The notes below the pieces were generated by a model that was given only the letters and a program-made list of their open reading frames with translations, made no database searches and was not told the DNA's origin. 64,000 bases of DNA, taken from Gammaproteobacteria bacterium. Its GTDB lineage: Bacteria > Pseudomonadota > Gammaproteobacteria > Pseudomonadales > Cellvibrionaceae. Location of the stretch: the NCBI GenBank assembly GCA_004172865.1, contig SEBV01000007.1, positions 310,001 to 374,000 of the forward strand. Reading direction: 5' to 3'. Numbering within the stretch: the stretch's first letter is position 1; each line of letters starts with the position of its first letter. This document shows, one piece after another, positions 42,509 to 51,739 of this stretch. Made by a program: the position numbers and the translations under genes.

Positions 42509-43342
42509 ATGACTAATTCTAATTTTGCCAATATCCGTATCGTTTTGGTGAACACAACCCATCCCGGCAATATTGGCGGCGCGGCGCGCGCCATGAAAAA
42601 TATGGGCTTATCTCGCCTTTATTTAGTGGCGCCAAAGGAATATCCCTCCGACAAAGCTGTCTGGCGTTCCGCGGGCGCAACTGACGTTTTGGATAATGCG
42701 GTAGTAGTCGAAACTTTAGATGATGCGATCAGTGGTTGTTCGCTCGTTGTAGGCACCAGCGCTCGTGAGCGCCGTATTCCTTGGCCATTGCTCGACCCAC
42801 GCGAATGCGGCGAAAGTGTTTGGGAGGAAGCGGGGCATCACGAGGTGGCTATAGTATTTGGCCGTGAGGATCGCGGTTTAACGAATGAAGAATTGCATAA
42901 ATGTAATTATCACGTTCATATTCCCGCCAACGAGGAATACTCATCGCTTAATCTCGCAACTGCTGTGCAGGTGATTTGTTACGAGGTGCGCATGGCGTTC
43001 CTGAAACAAACTGAGGGAAATACACTTCCCAACCACAGCTGGGATATGCCGCCAGCAGATTCCGGTGCACTGGAAAACTACTATCAACATTTAGAGCAAA
43101 CCCTTTCCCAACTTGGTTTTCTCGATCCGCAAAACCCCAAGCAGACCATGACCCGCTTGCGTCGTATGTATAACCGCGTGCGCGTTGATCAAATGGAGCT
43201 GAATATTTTGCGCGGCGTATTAACCGCCATGCAAAATTACGTGTTTTATACCAATAAGGTGGTAGGAAAGCACGGAATAGAACCTGGGATCGACGCCTTA
43301 CGTGAGGCCGCGAAGGCGCAAGCCGACGATTCTGCAAGCTGA
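42509..43342 (+). CDS. trmJ: tRNA (cytidine/uridine-2'-O-)-methyltransferase TrmJ
   Basis: TrmJ is a SPOUT methyltransferase that 2'-O-methylates position 32 of several tRNAs. The 277-aa product has the family start IVLVNTTHPGNIGGAARAMK and the knotted SAM site (IVFGREDRGLTNEEL; IPANEEYSSLNLATAVQV). The last ~100 residues form a helical dimerisation extension. It precedes iscR by ~140 bases, the same order as in E. coli, but iscR has its own promoter. Confidence 0.95.
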   Translation: MTNSNFANIRIVLVNTTHPGNIGGAARAMKNMGLSRLYLVAPKEYPSDKAVWRSAGATDVLDNAVVVETLDDAISGCSLVVGTSARERRIPWPLLDPRECGESVWEEAGHHEVAIVFGREDRGLTNEELHKCNYHVHIPANEEYSSLNLATAVQVICYEVRMAFLKQTEGNTLPNHSWDMPPADSGALENYYQHLEQTLSQLGFLDPQNPKQTMTRLRRMYNRVRVDQMELNILRGVLTAMQNYVFYTNKVVGKHGIEPGIDALREAAKAQADDSAS

Positions 43343-43378
43343 AACGGTCGAATTGTTGAGGCTGGTGGTATTTAGGCG

Positions 43379-43417
43379 TTGGAAAATAACTAATAGTTGA
43401 GTAAAATGGTAGGATAT
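43379..43417 (+). promoter_or_regulatory. iscR promoter with overlapping IscR type-1 site
   Basis: TTGGAA (43379-43384) and TAAAAT (43402-43407) are 17 bases apart. The 25 bases 43393-43417 match the consensus for [2Fe-2S]-IscR type-1 sites at 21 positions as I align it by eye. The site covers the -10, so bound IscR should repress. This predicts autoregulation of the whole Fe-S operon. Confidence 0.65.
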
Positions 43418-43484
43418 AGCAAGCCAGCTTACTACCTAACCGCTATCACTCTAATCACTAGCATTCAACACACCAGGTTTTCCT

Positions 43485-43970
43485 ATGCGACTCACCACGA
43501 AAGGACGTTACGCGGTTACTGCCATGTTGGATTTAGCGCTCCATACCGAGCGTGGCCCGGTGAGTTTGGCGGACATATCGGCGCGTCAGGGGATATCTCT
43601 TTCCTATCTTGAACAGTTATTCGCGCGCTTGCGTCAATGCAATCTAGTGCAAAGTGTTCGCGGTCCAGGTGGTGGCTACCGTCTTTCGGGCAACACTGCG
43701 GAAATTTCTGTCGCACAGGTGGTAGATGCGGTAAGCGAGTCTCTGGATGCAACACGTTGTGAAGGTAAAGGTAATTGCCACGAAGGCGAAGTCTGCCTGA
43801 CCCATCATTTGTGGGAAAATTTGAGTGAGCAAATCCATCAGTTTTTAAGCAGTATCAGCTTGGCAGATCTGGTGGCTCGCGGTGAAATTCAGGCCGTTAA
43901 AGAGCGTCAGGATAACCGTATACATGGCATTCGGCCGGAAAACCATATTGCTTTGAGCGAAATTTTGTAA
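43485..43970 (+). CDS. iscR: Fe-S cluster regulator IscR
   Basis: This Rrf2-family repressor reads cellular Fe-S status. The 161-aa product has the winged helix at the start ([19 protein letters not shown]) and three cluster cysteines at 92, 98 and 104 in [14 protein letters not shown]107 in the following THHLW is the likely fourth ligand. All are conserved with E. coli IscR. It controls the downstream cysteine desulfurase and suf genes in place of the usual iscSUA-hscBA-fdx. Confidence 0.97.
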   Translation: MRLTTKGRYAVTAMLDLALHTERGPVSLADISARQGISLSYLEQLFARLRQCNLVQSVRGPGGGYRLSGNTAEISVAQVVDAVSESLDATRCEGKGNCHEGEVCLTHHLWENLSEQIHQFLSSISLADLVARGEIQAVKERQDNRIHGIRPENHIALSEIL

Positions 43971-44010
43971 GTTTACACATCATTAATTGTTTTAACGCTG
44001 AGAAACACGA

Positions 44011-45231
44011 GTGACTTTGAACTCTCCACAAGCATCTTTCCGCAAGCCTGTGTATTTGGATTATGCCGCTAGTACGCCGGTGGCACCGCAAGTTGCCGCC
44101 AAAATGGCAGAGTGTTTAACGCGTGAAGGCAATTTTGCTAATCCCGCATCCCGTTCGCATGTGTTCGGGTGGCAAGCAGAAGAAGCTGTAGAGAATGCTC
44201 GTGCGCAATTAGCTGCATTAGTAGGTGCAGATACTCGTGAAATCGTGTGGACGAGCGGGGCTACTGAAGCCAACAACCTTGCGTTAAAAGGTGTTGCTGA
44301 GGCTCATAGATCACAGAAAAGTACGAATGATGAAAAGTTGGGGCACATTGTTGTATCTGCTATAGAACACAAAGCTGTACTTGATCCCATCGCATGGTTG
44401 GAAGAACAAGGTTTTAGCGTTACCCGTTTGCAGCCAACTAATGAAGGCATTATCACACCGGAAAATTTACAGGATGCACTGCGTGACGATACTTTTTTAG
44501 TCAGCCTCATGCAGGTTAACAATGAGTTGGGCAGTATTAATGACATTAAAGCCCTGAGTGCATTGTGCAAAACTCGCGGTATCTTATTTCACTGTGATGC
44601 CGCCCAAGGTGTTGGAAAAATTGCAGTCAATGTAAAAGATTTAAACGTGGATTTGTTGTCAATTTCCGGCCACAAATTTTACGGCCCTAAAGGTATAGGT
44701 GCGCTTTATGTGCGTCGCTCAGGTGATGTAAAAATCGCCGCGCAAATTCACGGCGGTGGACATGAACGCAATATGCGTTCCGGTACGCTTGCAACGCATC
44801 AGTGTGTCGGGATTGGTGAGGCTGCTGAACTTGCGCAAAGCAGTCTCGACGATGAGCAACGAAGAATCGCTGAACTGCGCGATTTATTATGGCAAGGCAT
44901 CAGCGATTTACCGAATATCAAACGCAACGGTTCCAGCTCGCAAACAGTGAGCGGAATTTTAAACGTCTCCTTTGCCAATGATGTGAGCCAAGGTTGCGAT
45001 GGTGAAATGCTGCTCTTGTCGCTACGAGATTTAGCCGTATCTAGCGGGTCCGCGTGCAACTCAGCAAGCATGTCACCCAGCTATGTATTAAAAGCAATTG
45101 GTTTGAATGATGTAGAAGCGCAAGCGTCATTGCGTTTCAGTGTGGGGCGATACACCACCCGCGAAGAAATCGAATTTGCTATTGAACATATTCGCGCAAC
45201 TGTTACCAAGTTGTTGCGTACTCAAATTTAA
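44011..45231 (+). CDS. iscS: Class I cysteine desulfurase (IscS-like)
   Basis: This PLP enzyme releases sulfur from cysteine as a persulfide. The 406-aa product has LDYAASTPVAP at the start, the PLP-lysine segment SISGHKFYGPKGIGA, and C349 in the flexible-loop motif SSGSACNSAS, which marks class I (IscS/NifS). The start is GTG 44011, as no ATG precedes the conserved N-terminus. A second, class II desulfurase (sufS) lies in the same operon. This one may serve tRNA thiolation (MnmA) and general use. Confidence 0.94.
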   Translation: MTLNSPQASFRKPVYLDYAASTPVAPQVAAKMAECLTREGNFANPASRSHVFGWQAEEAVENARAQLAALVGADTREIVWTSGATEANNLALKGVAEAHRSQKSTNDEKLGHIVVSAIEHKAVLDPIAWLEEQGFSVTRLQPTNEGIITPENLQDALRDDTFLVSLMQVNNELGSINDIKALSALCKTRGILFHCDAAQGVGKIAVNVKDLNVDLLSISGHKFYGPKGIGALYVRRSGDVKIAAQIHGGGHERNMRSGTLATHQCVGIGEAAELAQSSLDDEQRRIAELRDLLWQGISDLPNIKRNGSSSQTVSGILNVSFANDVSQGCDGEMLLLSLRDLAVSSGSACNSASMSPSYVLKAIGLNDVEAQASLRFSVGRYTTREEIEFAIEHIRATVTKLLRTQI

Positions 45232-45256
45232 GCAGTAACCGTTAAGAAGCGAAGCC

Positions 45257-46693
45257 ATGTCTGAACAAGTCGAAGAACTCATTAGAAAAGAATACGCTGC
45301 CGGTTTTTCTACCGACATCATTTCTGAAACTTTACCGCCAGGTTTAAACGAAGATGTTATTCGTTTTATCTCCGGCAAAAAAAATGAGCCGGATTGGTTA
45401 TTGGAATGGCGACTAAAAGCCTATCACGCATGGCTGGAAATGACTGAGCCGGAATGGGCGCACGTTAAATATGATGACATAGATTTTCAGAAGGTTTCTT
45501 TTTATTCCGCACCCAAGTCAATGGATGATAAACCCAAAAGCTTAGCGGAAGTCGATCCGGAATTATTGCGCACCTACGAAAAACTCGGCATTCCGTTGCA
45601 TGAACAAGCCGCACTTGCGGGCGTTGCTATGGACGTAGTATTCGATTCAGTTTCAGTAGTCACAACTTTCCGCGAGAAATTATTAGAAGTCGGCGTAATT
45701 TTTTGTTCAATTAGCGAAGCGGTGCATAAATATCCTGAACTGGTAAAAAAATATATCGGATCGGTAGTGCCGCAAAAAGACAATTATTACGCAGCATTAA
45801 ATTGTGCCGTGTTTTCAGATGGTTCTTTCGTTTATATCCCAAAAGGCGTGCGCTGCCCGATGGAGTTGTCGACTTATTTCCGCATCAACGAACAAAACAC
45901 TGGCCAATTTGAGCGCACTTTAATTATTGCAGATGAAGGTTCGCACGTAAGTTATCTTGAAGGTTGCACCGCGCCCATGCGCGATGAAAACCAATTGCAC
46001 GCCGCAGTGGTTGAATTGATTGCGTTGGACAACGCCGAAATTAAATATTCCACCGTACAAAACTGGTATCCCGGCAACGAAGAAGGTAAGGGCGGTATTT
46101 ATAACTTCGTAACCAAGCGCGGTGTTTGCCATACCAATGCAAAAATTTCCTGGACGCAAGTTGAAACGGGTTCCGCGGTTACTTGGAAATATCCAAGCTG
46201 CATTTTGCGTGGAGACAACAGCGTTGGCGAATTTTATTCGGTTGCATTAACCAATAATTATCAGCAGGCCGATACCGGCACCAAGATGATTCATATTGGT
46301 AAAAATACGCGCTCAACAATTATTTCCAAAGGTATCTCTGCGGGTAAAAGCTCAAATGCGTATCGCGGATTGGTACGTATGAATCCCGGTGCGGACGGTG
46401 CACGCAATTACACGCAATGCGATTCTCTATTAATTGGCGATAAATGCGGTGCGCATACTTTTCCTTATATCGAAAGTAGAAATCCCAGTGCTGTCATTGA
46501 ACATGAAGCTACAACGTCGAAAGTAAGCGACGATCAATTATTTCTTTGCCAGCAACGTGGACTCGACGCAGAGAAAGCGGTATCCATGATTGTGAATGGT
46601 TTCTGTCGCGAAGTATTTAAAGAGTTGCCCATGGAATTTGCGGTAGAAGCCGGCAAATTATTGGAAGTGAGCCTTGAAGGTTCAGTTGGATAA
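45257..46693 (+). CDS. sufB: Fe-S scaffold subunit SufB
   Basis: SufB is the cluster-building subunit of the SufBC2D scaffold. The 478-aa product is full length, with the N-terminal SufB helix region and the beta-helix core ([39 protein letters not shown]). The C-terminal [20 protein letters not shown] contains the ligand region. It is preceded by iscS and separated from sufC by a repeat-bearing gap of 125 bases, unusually wide for this operon. Confidence 0.97.
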   Translation: MSEQVEELIRKEYAAGFSTDIISETLPPGLNEDVIRFISGKKNEPDWLLEWRLKAYHAWLEMTEPEWAHVKYDDIDFQKVSFYSAPKSMDDKPKSLAEVDPELLRTYEKLGIPLHEQAALAGVAMDVVFDSVSVVTTFREKLLEVGVIFCSISEAVHKYPELVKKYIGSVVPQKDNYYAALNCAVFSDGSFVYIPKGVRCPMELSTYFRINEQNTGQFERTLIIADEGSHVSYLEGCTAPMRDENQLHAAVVELIALDNAEIKYSTVQNWYPGNEEGKGGIYNFVTKRGVCHTNAKISWTQVETGSAVTWKYPSCILRGDNSVGEFYSVALTNNYQQADTGTKMIHIGKNTRSTIISKGISAGKSSNAYRGLVRMNPGADGARNYTQCDSLLIGDKCGAHTFPYIESRNPSAVIEHEATTSKVSDDQLFLCQQRGLDAEKAVSMIVNGFCREVFKELPMEFAVEAGKLLEVSLEGSVG

Positions 46694-46713
46694 AATTAAC
46701 ACTCCGTTATTTT

Positions 46714-46775
46714 CGTTCCCAAGCTCTAGCTGAGGGATGTAGGAAAACACTCCCAAGCTGGAGCTTGAGAGCGAG
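46714..46775. repeat. Two degenerate palindromic repeats between sufB and sufC
   Basis: Copy one is at 46714-46735 and copy two at 46748-46775. Both share the core CCCAAGCT and resemble the palindrome CCCAAGCTGGAGCTTGGG. The second copy can fold as a hairpin (CAAGCT paired with AGCTTG). They look like a small dispersed intergenic element. Confidence 0.6.
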
Positions 46776-46818
46776 ATGTTTATCAAATTGATTGAAAAAT
46801 TACCGGACCAAGAAATTT

Positions 46819-47568
46819 ATGTTACGCATTACTGATTTGTTCGCCAAAGTGGAAGAAAAAGATATTCTTAAAAGTTTGAGCCTCACTATTAAACCCGGTG
46901 AAGTTCACGCCATCATGGGCCCAAATGGCGCAGGTAAAAGTACACTCGGTAATGTGTTGTCTGGTCGCGCTGGTTACGAAGTGACTGGCGGAACAGTTGA
47001 ATTTAATGGCAAAGATTTATTTGAATTGGAAATTGAAGAGCGTGCGCGCGAAGGTTTGTTTTTAGCCTTTCAATATCCCGTAGAAATTCCCGGCGTTAGC
47101 AATATGGAATTTTTAAAAGCGTCTGTAGATGCAAAACGCAAGCATCACGGCCAGCCTGAATTATCTGCTGTTGAGTTTATGAAGCTCGCTCGCGAAACCA
47201 GCAAACGAGTAAGTCTTGATCCCACATTTTTAAAGCGCGGCGTCAACGAGGGTTTTTCCGGCGGCGAGAAGAAACGCAACGAAATTATGCAAATGATGTT
47301 GCTTGAGCCGAGTTTATGTATTCTCGATGAAACTGACTCAGGGTTGGATATTGATGCACTGCAAGTCGTGGCGAATGGTGTTAACGAAATGCGCTCACCG
47401 GATCGCAGTTTTATAGTGGTAACGCACTATCAACGTCTGCTCGATTACATAGTGCCTGATTATGTTCACGTGCTGGCAAATGGTCGCATTGTAAAAACCG
47501 GCGGCAAAGAATTGGCGCTTGAGCTTGAAGAAAAAGGTTATGCATGGCTTGAAGAAGAGGCGGTGTAA
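46819..47568 (+). CDS. sufC: Fe-S assembly ATPase SufC
   Basis: This ABC-type ATPase drives SufBC2D remodelling. The 249-aa product has Walker A GPNGAGKST, the signature FSGGEKKRNEI and Walker B LCILDETDSGLD, in which the D-E-T form is SufC-specific. I start at ATG 46819 (MLRITDLFAKVEEKDILK), which matches the family. A TTG 27 bases earlier is possible but adds an unconserved tail. Confidence 0.97.
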   Translation: MLRITDLFAKVEEKDILKSLSLTIKPGEVHAIMGPNGAGKSTLGNVLSGRAGYEVTGGTVEFNGKDLFELEIEERAREGLFLAFQYPVEIPGVSNMEFLKASVDAKRKHHGQPELSAVEFMKLARETSKRVSLDPTFLKRGVNEGFSGGEKKRNEIMQMMLLEPSLCILDETDSGLDIDALQVVANGVNEMRSPDRSFIVVTHYQRLLDYIVPDYVHVLANGRIVKTGGKELALELEEKGYAWLEEEAV

Positions 47569-47572
47569 CGCG

Positions 47573-48880
47573 ATGACCGATTTTCAACAACAAGCATTAA
47601 CGATTGCAGCGCAGCAACAAAGTCCTGCATGGCTAGCGCCGCTGCGCTCGCAAGCAGCAAATGAGTGGCGGAATGTCATCTGGCCGACGCGTAAAACTGA
47701 GCATTGGAAATATACGTCGCTGGCATCTTTGCAAAAAACTTTACTAAGTTTAGTAAACACTTCTGCTGCAAATACTGACTGGAAAAGTGAAGTTGAGTTT
47801 ATTGATGTAAATGCAATTCGGCTGGTGTTTGTTAACGGCGTTTTTGATGCAGCTAACTCATCTAATTTTTCTGAAAATATTGTTCGCTTTTCACAAGCAA
47901 ATTCAGCCCAGCAAAAAATTATCGAGCAATATCTGGGTAAGGTAGTCGAAGGTTCACAACATCTATTTGCAACGCTTAATAGCGCATGGCTGGATGATGG
48001 AATATTAGTTCATGTTCCACGCAATCAAACCTTGGATCAACCCATTTATGTGGTTCAAGTTTCTACACTTGGTGAACAGACGCTATCGGTAAATCAACGT
48101 TTGTTGGTTGTACTTGAAGATTCCGCGCAAGCTGAACTCATTGAGCATTTTGTGTCTACCTCTGAACAACAAAATAGTGTTGTTAATGCGCTGGCCGAAA
48201 TTGTTGTTGGCGATAACGCGCAGTTACAGCACTACCGTTTAAATCTTGAAGAAGAAAATATTCAGCATATCGGTGCAGTGCATGTGAATTTATTGCGCAA
48301 TGCGCGTTTTCGTGGTTTTACGCTAGCGCTTGGCAGCAAATTAAAGCGTATTGATTATCAAATTAATCATCGCGGCCAAGGCGCTGAGTTAAATTTGCAA
48401 GGCGTTTATTTGCCGCGCAATAACCAAATGGTGGATTACCACAGCAATGTTCAGCATTGGGTTCCTCACTGCACAACGAGCGAGGTTTTCCGTGGAATTA
48501 TTGCGGATTCGGCGCAGGCGATTTTTAACGGTCGAATTTATATCCACAAAGACGCACAAAAAACGCTGGCAGAACTCAGCAACAAGAATTTGCTGACTTC
48601 CAACAAAGCTGAAATTAACACCAAGCCGGAATTAGAAATTTATGCGGATGATGTTAAATGTGCTCATGGTGCAACGGTCAGCCAGTTAAATGACACGGCG
48701 CTTTATTATTTACAAAGCCGCGGTGTTTCGCGCAACGAAGCTGAAGTTATGATGAGCTTTGGTTTTATCAACGAATTGTTGCAGCAAATCGCCGAACCGG
48801 CTGTTCACCATTATTTGTTGCCGCGCTTGGCAAAACTATTTGGTCGCGATCAAACCTTGCTAGAGATGGCTGACGAATAA
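47573..48880 (+). CDS. sufD: Fe-S scaffold subunit SufD
   Basis: SufD is the paralogue of SufB that completes the scaffold and supports iron entry. The 435-aa product from ATG 47573 has the usual N-terminal WPTRKTEHWKYTSL and the beta-helix region (YLPRNNQMVDYHSNVQHWVPH). The C-terminal ELSNKNLLTSNKAEINTKP ... EIYADDVKCAHGATV holds the conserved Cys and His. It begins 4 bases after sufC stops and overlaps sufS by one base. Confidence 0.96.
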   Translation: MTDFQQQALTIAAQQQSPAWLAPLRSQAANEWRNVIWPTRKTEHWKYTSLASLQKTLLSLVNTSAANTDWKSEVEFIDVNAIRLVFVNGVFDAANSSNFSENIVRFSQANSAQQKIIEQYLGKVVEGSQHLFATLNSAWLDDGILVHVPRNQTLDQPIYVVQVSTLGEQTLSVNQRLLVVLEDSAQAELIEHFVSTSEQQNSVVNALAEIVVGDNAQLQHYRLNLEEENIQHIGAVHVNLLRNARFRGFTLALGSKLKRIDYQINHRGQGAELNLQGVYLPRNNQMVDYHSNVQHWVPHCTTSEVFRGIIADSAQAIFNGRIYIHKDAQKTLAELSNKNLLTSNKAEINTKPELEIYADDVKCAHGATVSQLNDTALYYLQSRGVSRNEAEVMMSFGFINELLQQIAEPAVHHYLLPRLAKLFGRDQTLLEMADE

Positions 48881-50139
48881 TGAGCAATCAGATTTCGGAA
48901 ACTGACAAATTTGATGTTCAACCTTTTGATGTGGAACGAGTTCGCGCAGATTTTCCAATTCTTCATCAAAACGTAAATGGTCAGCCGTTAGTGTATTTGG
49001 ATAACGCCGCCACTACGCAGAAACCAAACGCTGTTATAGATGCAATTAGCGATTATTACCGTACCGACAACAGTAACGTGCATCGCGGTGCGCATGCACT
49101 TGCAGATCGTGCCACGGTTAAGTTTGAAGCGGCGCGCACTAAAGTTGCTGAATTTTTAAATGCTCCTGATGCAAGACAAATCATCTGGACGCGCGGCACC
49201 ACAGAAAGTATTAATTTAGTCGCTGCCACTTGGGGTCGAGTAAATTTAACCGAAGGCGACCGGGTTTTAGTATCGGCCATGGAGCATCATTCCAATATTG
49301 TTCCTTGGCAATTAATCGCGCAAGCAACCGGCGCTAGCGTTGAAGCAATTCCTGTTGATGCCACTGGCACTATTGATTTGAATGCATTTGAATCCATGTT
49401 GGGCGCCAATGTAAAACTGGTTGCAGTAGGGCACGTGTCTAATGCAATGGGCACGATTAATCCGGTTGAAAAAATCATCGCCGCTGCGCATGCAATTGGA
49501 GCAAAAGTACTAATCGATGGCGCGCAAGCAGTGAGCCATTGGTCGGTAGATGTCCAGGAGTTAGATTGCGATTTTTACGTTTTTTCTGCGCACAAATTAT
49601 TCGGCCCTACCGGTTTGGGTGTGCTCTATGGTAAGCGTGAAATCCTGGAAGCTATGCCGCCCTATCAAGGTGGCGGTGAGATGATTGAAACTGTGAGTTT
49701 TGCAGGCACAACGTTCAATCAACTGCCTTACAAATTTGAAGCTGGTACACCAGATATTGCCGGTGTAATTGGTTTCGGCGCAGCGATTGATTATTTAGAC
49801 TCTATTGATCGCAATGCGGCCGCAGCGCATGAGCAAGCTTTGCTTGATTATGCGGAAGAAAAAGCGCGTGCAACACCAGGAATAAAATTGATTGGGACGG
49901 CGGCGAATAAAACCAGCGTGATGAGTTTTATGTTGGAAGGAGCGCACCCTGCCGATGTCGGTGTTTTACTGGATAAGCAGGGTGTTGCGGTGCGCACCGG
50001 TAATCATTGCGCGCAGCCGATTATGGATCAGTTTTGTATTCCTGGAACTGTGCGCGCGAGTTTTAGTTTTTATAACACCTTTGCAGAAGTGGATCGTTTA
50101 TTCGCGGCCATTGAAAAAGCAAAAATGTTCCTAATGTAG
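48880..50139 (+). CDS. sufS: Class II cysteine desulfurase SufS
   Basis: SufS is the desulfurase that passes sulfur to SufE. The 419-aa product has YLDNAATTQKPNAVI, the PLP lysine in FYVFSAHKLFGPTGLGVLYG, and C377 in RTGNHCAQPIMDQF, the class II hallmark. It shares the A of its ATG with the sufD stop codon. It is dependent on SufE, encoded at the end of this operon. Confidence 0.97.
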   Translation: MSNQISETDKFDVQPFDVERVRADFPILHQNVNGQPLVYLDNAATTQKPNAVIDAISDYYRTDNSNVHRGAHALADRATVKFEAARTKVAEFLNAPDARQIIWTRGTTESINLVAATWGRVNLTEGDRVLVSAMEHHSNIVPWQLIAQATGASVEAIPVDATGTIDLNAFESMLGANVKLVAVGHVSNAMGTINPVEKIIAAAHAIGAKVLIDGAQAVSHWSVDVQELDCDFYVFSAHKLFGPTGLGVLYGKREILEAMPPYQGGGEMIETVSFAGTTFNQLPYKFEAGTPDIAGVIGFGAAIDYLDSIDRNAAAAHEQALLDYAEEKARATPGIKLIGTAANKTSVMSFMLEGAHPADVGVLLDKQGVAVRTGNHCAQPIMDQFCIPGTVRASFSFYNTFAEVDRLFAAIEKAKMFLM

Positions 50140-50171
50140 TAAATACTTTTTAGTTTTATGGGAGACGATTT

Positions 50172-50534
50172 ATGAATGTCGCATCATTTGATCCGCAGCA
50201 AGAATCTGTTTCGGTGACCGCATCCGCTGCAGCGCATTTCAAGCGTCAGTTAAACGGTAATAAAGAAGCCAAAGCAATTCGCTTAAGCGTGAAGCAAAGC
50301 GGTTGCACTGGCTGGATGTATGTTGTCGATTTGGTTCCCGAAGGCAAAGCTGAGGATTTGCATTTGGCCTTGGGCGAGGGCGTTGAATTATTAATTGATC
50401 CCGCGGCTTTGCCAGTCGTAAGTGGAACTGAAATTGATTACGTTACTGAAGGCGTTAATCGCCAATTAAAATTTAACAATCCGCGTGTAAAAGATTATTG
50501 CGGTTGTGGTGAAAGTTTTAGCGTAGCCAGTTAG
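50172..50534 (+). CDS. sufA: A-type Fe-S carrier (SufA/IscA family)
   Basis: This carrier moves Fe-S clusters from the scaffold to apoproteins. The 120-aa product has the three cluster cysteines, one in KQSGCTGWMYVVDL and two in the C-terminal DYCGCGESF. GGGAGA precedes the ATG. By position in a suf operon I call it SufA; sequence alone does not separate SufA from IscA. Confidence 0.92.
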   Translation: MNVASFDPQQESVSVTASAAAHFKRQLNGNKEAKAIRLSVKQSGCTGWMYVVDLVPEGKAEDLHLALGEGVELLIDPAALPVVSGTEIDYVTEGVNRQLKFNNPRVKDYCGCGESFSVAS

Positions 50535-50573
50535 TTACTGAAAGCAGTTATTGAGTAGTTATTGAGAGTAATT

Positions 50574-51110
50574 ATGTCTGAAAGACGCATGGTGGTGGCG
50601 CTTGCTGATTGTCCCGCACGCCGGGTTCCCGACGGTACACCGCTCACCATTCCACAAGATACCTTTGTGACCATCACGCAAGCATTGGGTGGTAACTACA
50701 CCGTGACCTATCACGGCCAAATGGTCCGCGTTGATGGCACTGATGCTGATAAGCTCGGGCTTGATGCAGATAGTTTAAGTTTTCCAGAACCCACTGATGA
50801 AACCGTCCGTGAAGATCAGGTTTGGCAAGCGTTAGGTAGTGTTTACGATCCCGAAATCCCCGTTGATTTGGTTAATCTTGGCTTGATTTATGGTGTAAAA
50901 ATAAATCAGGCCGCCAAGCACGTCGATATTAGAATGACGCTCACAGCTCCCGCGTGTGGAATGGGCCCAGTACTGGTAGGCGATGTGGAATACCGCGTTC
51001 GCAAAGTGCCCAATGTAAAGTCTGTAAAAGTCGAATTAGTATTCGATCCACCATGGGCACGCCATATGATGAGCGAAGAAGCCCAGTTGGAAACCGGTAT
51101 GTTCTTCTAG
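50574..51110 (+). CDS. sufT: Fe-S maturation protein SufT
   Basis: SufT is a MIP18/DUF59 protein needed for Fe-S protein maturation under high demand in other bacteria. The 178-aa product from ATG 50574 has an N-terminal beta domain unique to SufT and the DUF59 core (ALGSVYDPEIPVDLVNLGLIYGV; TAPACGMGPVLVGDVEYRV) with its single conserved cysteine. GAGAG precedes the ATG. A TTG at 50562 is in frame but less likely. Confidence 0.92.
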   Translation: MSERRMVVALADCPARRVPDGTPLTIPQDTFVTITQALGGNYTVTYHGQMVRVDGTDADKLGLDADSLSFPEPTDETVREDQVWQALGSVYDPEIPVDLVNLGLIYGVKINQAAKHVDIRMTLTAPACGMGPVLVGDVEYRVRKVPNVKSVKVELVFDPPWARHMMSEEAQLETGMFF

Positions 51111-51188
51111 TCCTCTTCCCATATATCTAGTGACTAGTACGCTTTGCAGGCATAATGCCGCCCTCCGTGAATGTTGGAATCACTTGTA

Positions 51189-51608
51189 ATGACCCAGTTT
51201 GGTATAGACGTAAGCGCCGACGATATAGTGGATACCCTCGGTTTTTTTGACTCCTGGGAGGATAGATACAAATACATTATCGATTTGGGCAAAGAATTGC
51301 CGCCCATGGCCGAGAGTTTACGCACCGATGAACATATTGTGCGCGGCTGCCAAAGTCAGGTCTGGTTGGTGGATGAAGTGCGCGATAATCGCTTGTTCTT
51401 CCAGGCTGACAGCGACGCGTTCATCGTGAAAGGCTTGCTGGGTGTGGTTCTCGCGGCTTATAACGGCAAAACCGCAGCTGAAATAGCGGCGGTTGATATT
51501 GAAGCTTATTTTACCAAGCTGGATCTTTTACAGCATCTGAGTTCTACCCGTGGTAATGGTCTCAAGGCGATGGTGAAACGAATTCAAGAAACTGCTGCAA
51601 GTCTCTAA
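51189..51608 (+). CDS. sufE: Cysteine desulfuration protein SufE
   Basis: SufE takes the persulfide from SufS. The 139-aa product has the acceptor C54 in [12 protein letters not shown] and the typical start ([22 protein letters not shown]). I prefer ATG 51189 (MTQFGIDV) over an ATG at 51171. It follows sufT by 78 bases and ends the operon before a hairpin. Confidence 0.95.
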   Translation: MTQFGIDVSADDIVDTLGFFDSWEDRYKYIIDLGKELPPMAESLRTDEHIVRGCQSQVWLVDEVRDNRLFFQADSDAFIVKGLLGVVLAAYNGKTAAEIAAVDIEAYFTKLDLLQHLSSTRGNGLKAMVKRIQETAASL

Positions 51609-51652
51609 TTTTCTGTCGTTTTTTGCCTTTTGGTGCGTATAAAAAGCCGCTG

Positions 51653-51676
51653 AACCCGCGTATAATCGCGGGTTTT
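51653..51676 (+). terminator. Hairpin after sufE, with TATAAT in the loop
   Basis: An 8-bp perfect GC-rich stem (51653-51660 with 51667-51674) has the 6-base loop TATAAT and ends in TTTT. It fits a terminator for the suf operon. The loop also matches a -10 box perfectly, but no -35 lies at the right distance. Confidence 0.6.
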
Positions 51677-51739
51677 GTATTTATGTGCCATTGCGCGACT
51701 TATGCGCTGGCTATTTTGGGATCAATTTGGAGATGTTTC

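Noticed and set aside
42188-42594. Overlapping frames of 72 and 123 codons on opposite strands upstream of trmJ
   Set aside because: No Shine-Dalgarno, mutually exclusive coding, and composition unlike the neighbouring genes; the minus-strand frame also overlaps the start of trmJ.
51623-51739. Upstream extension of ndk
   Set aside because: The extra 39 residues are unrelated to Ndk and overlap a hairpin; a good ribosome binding site precedes 51740.
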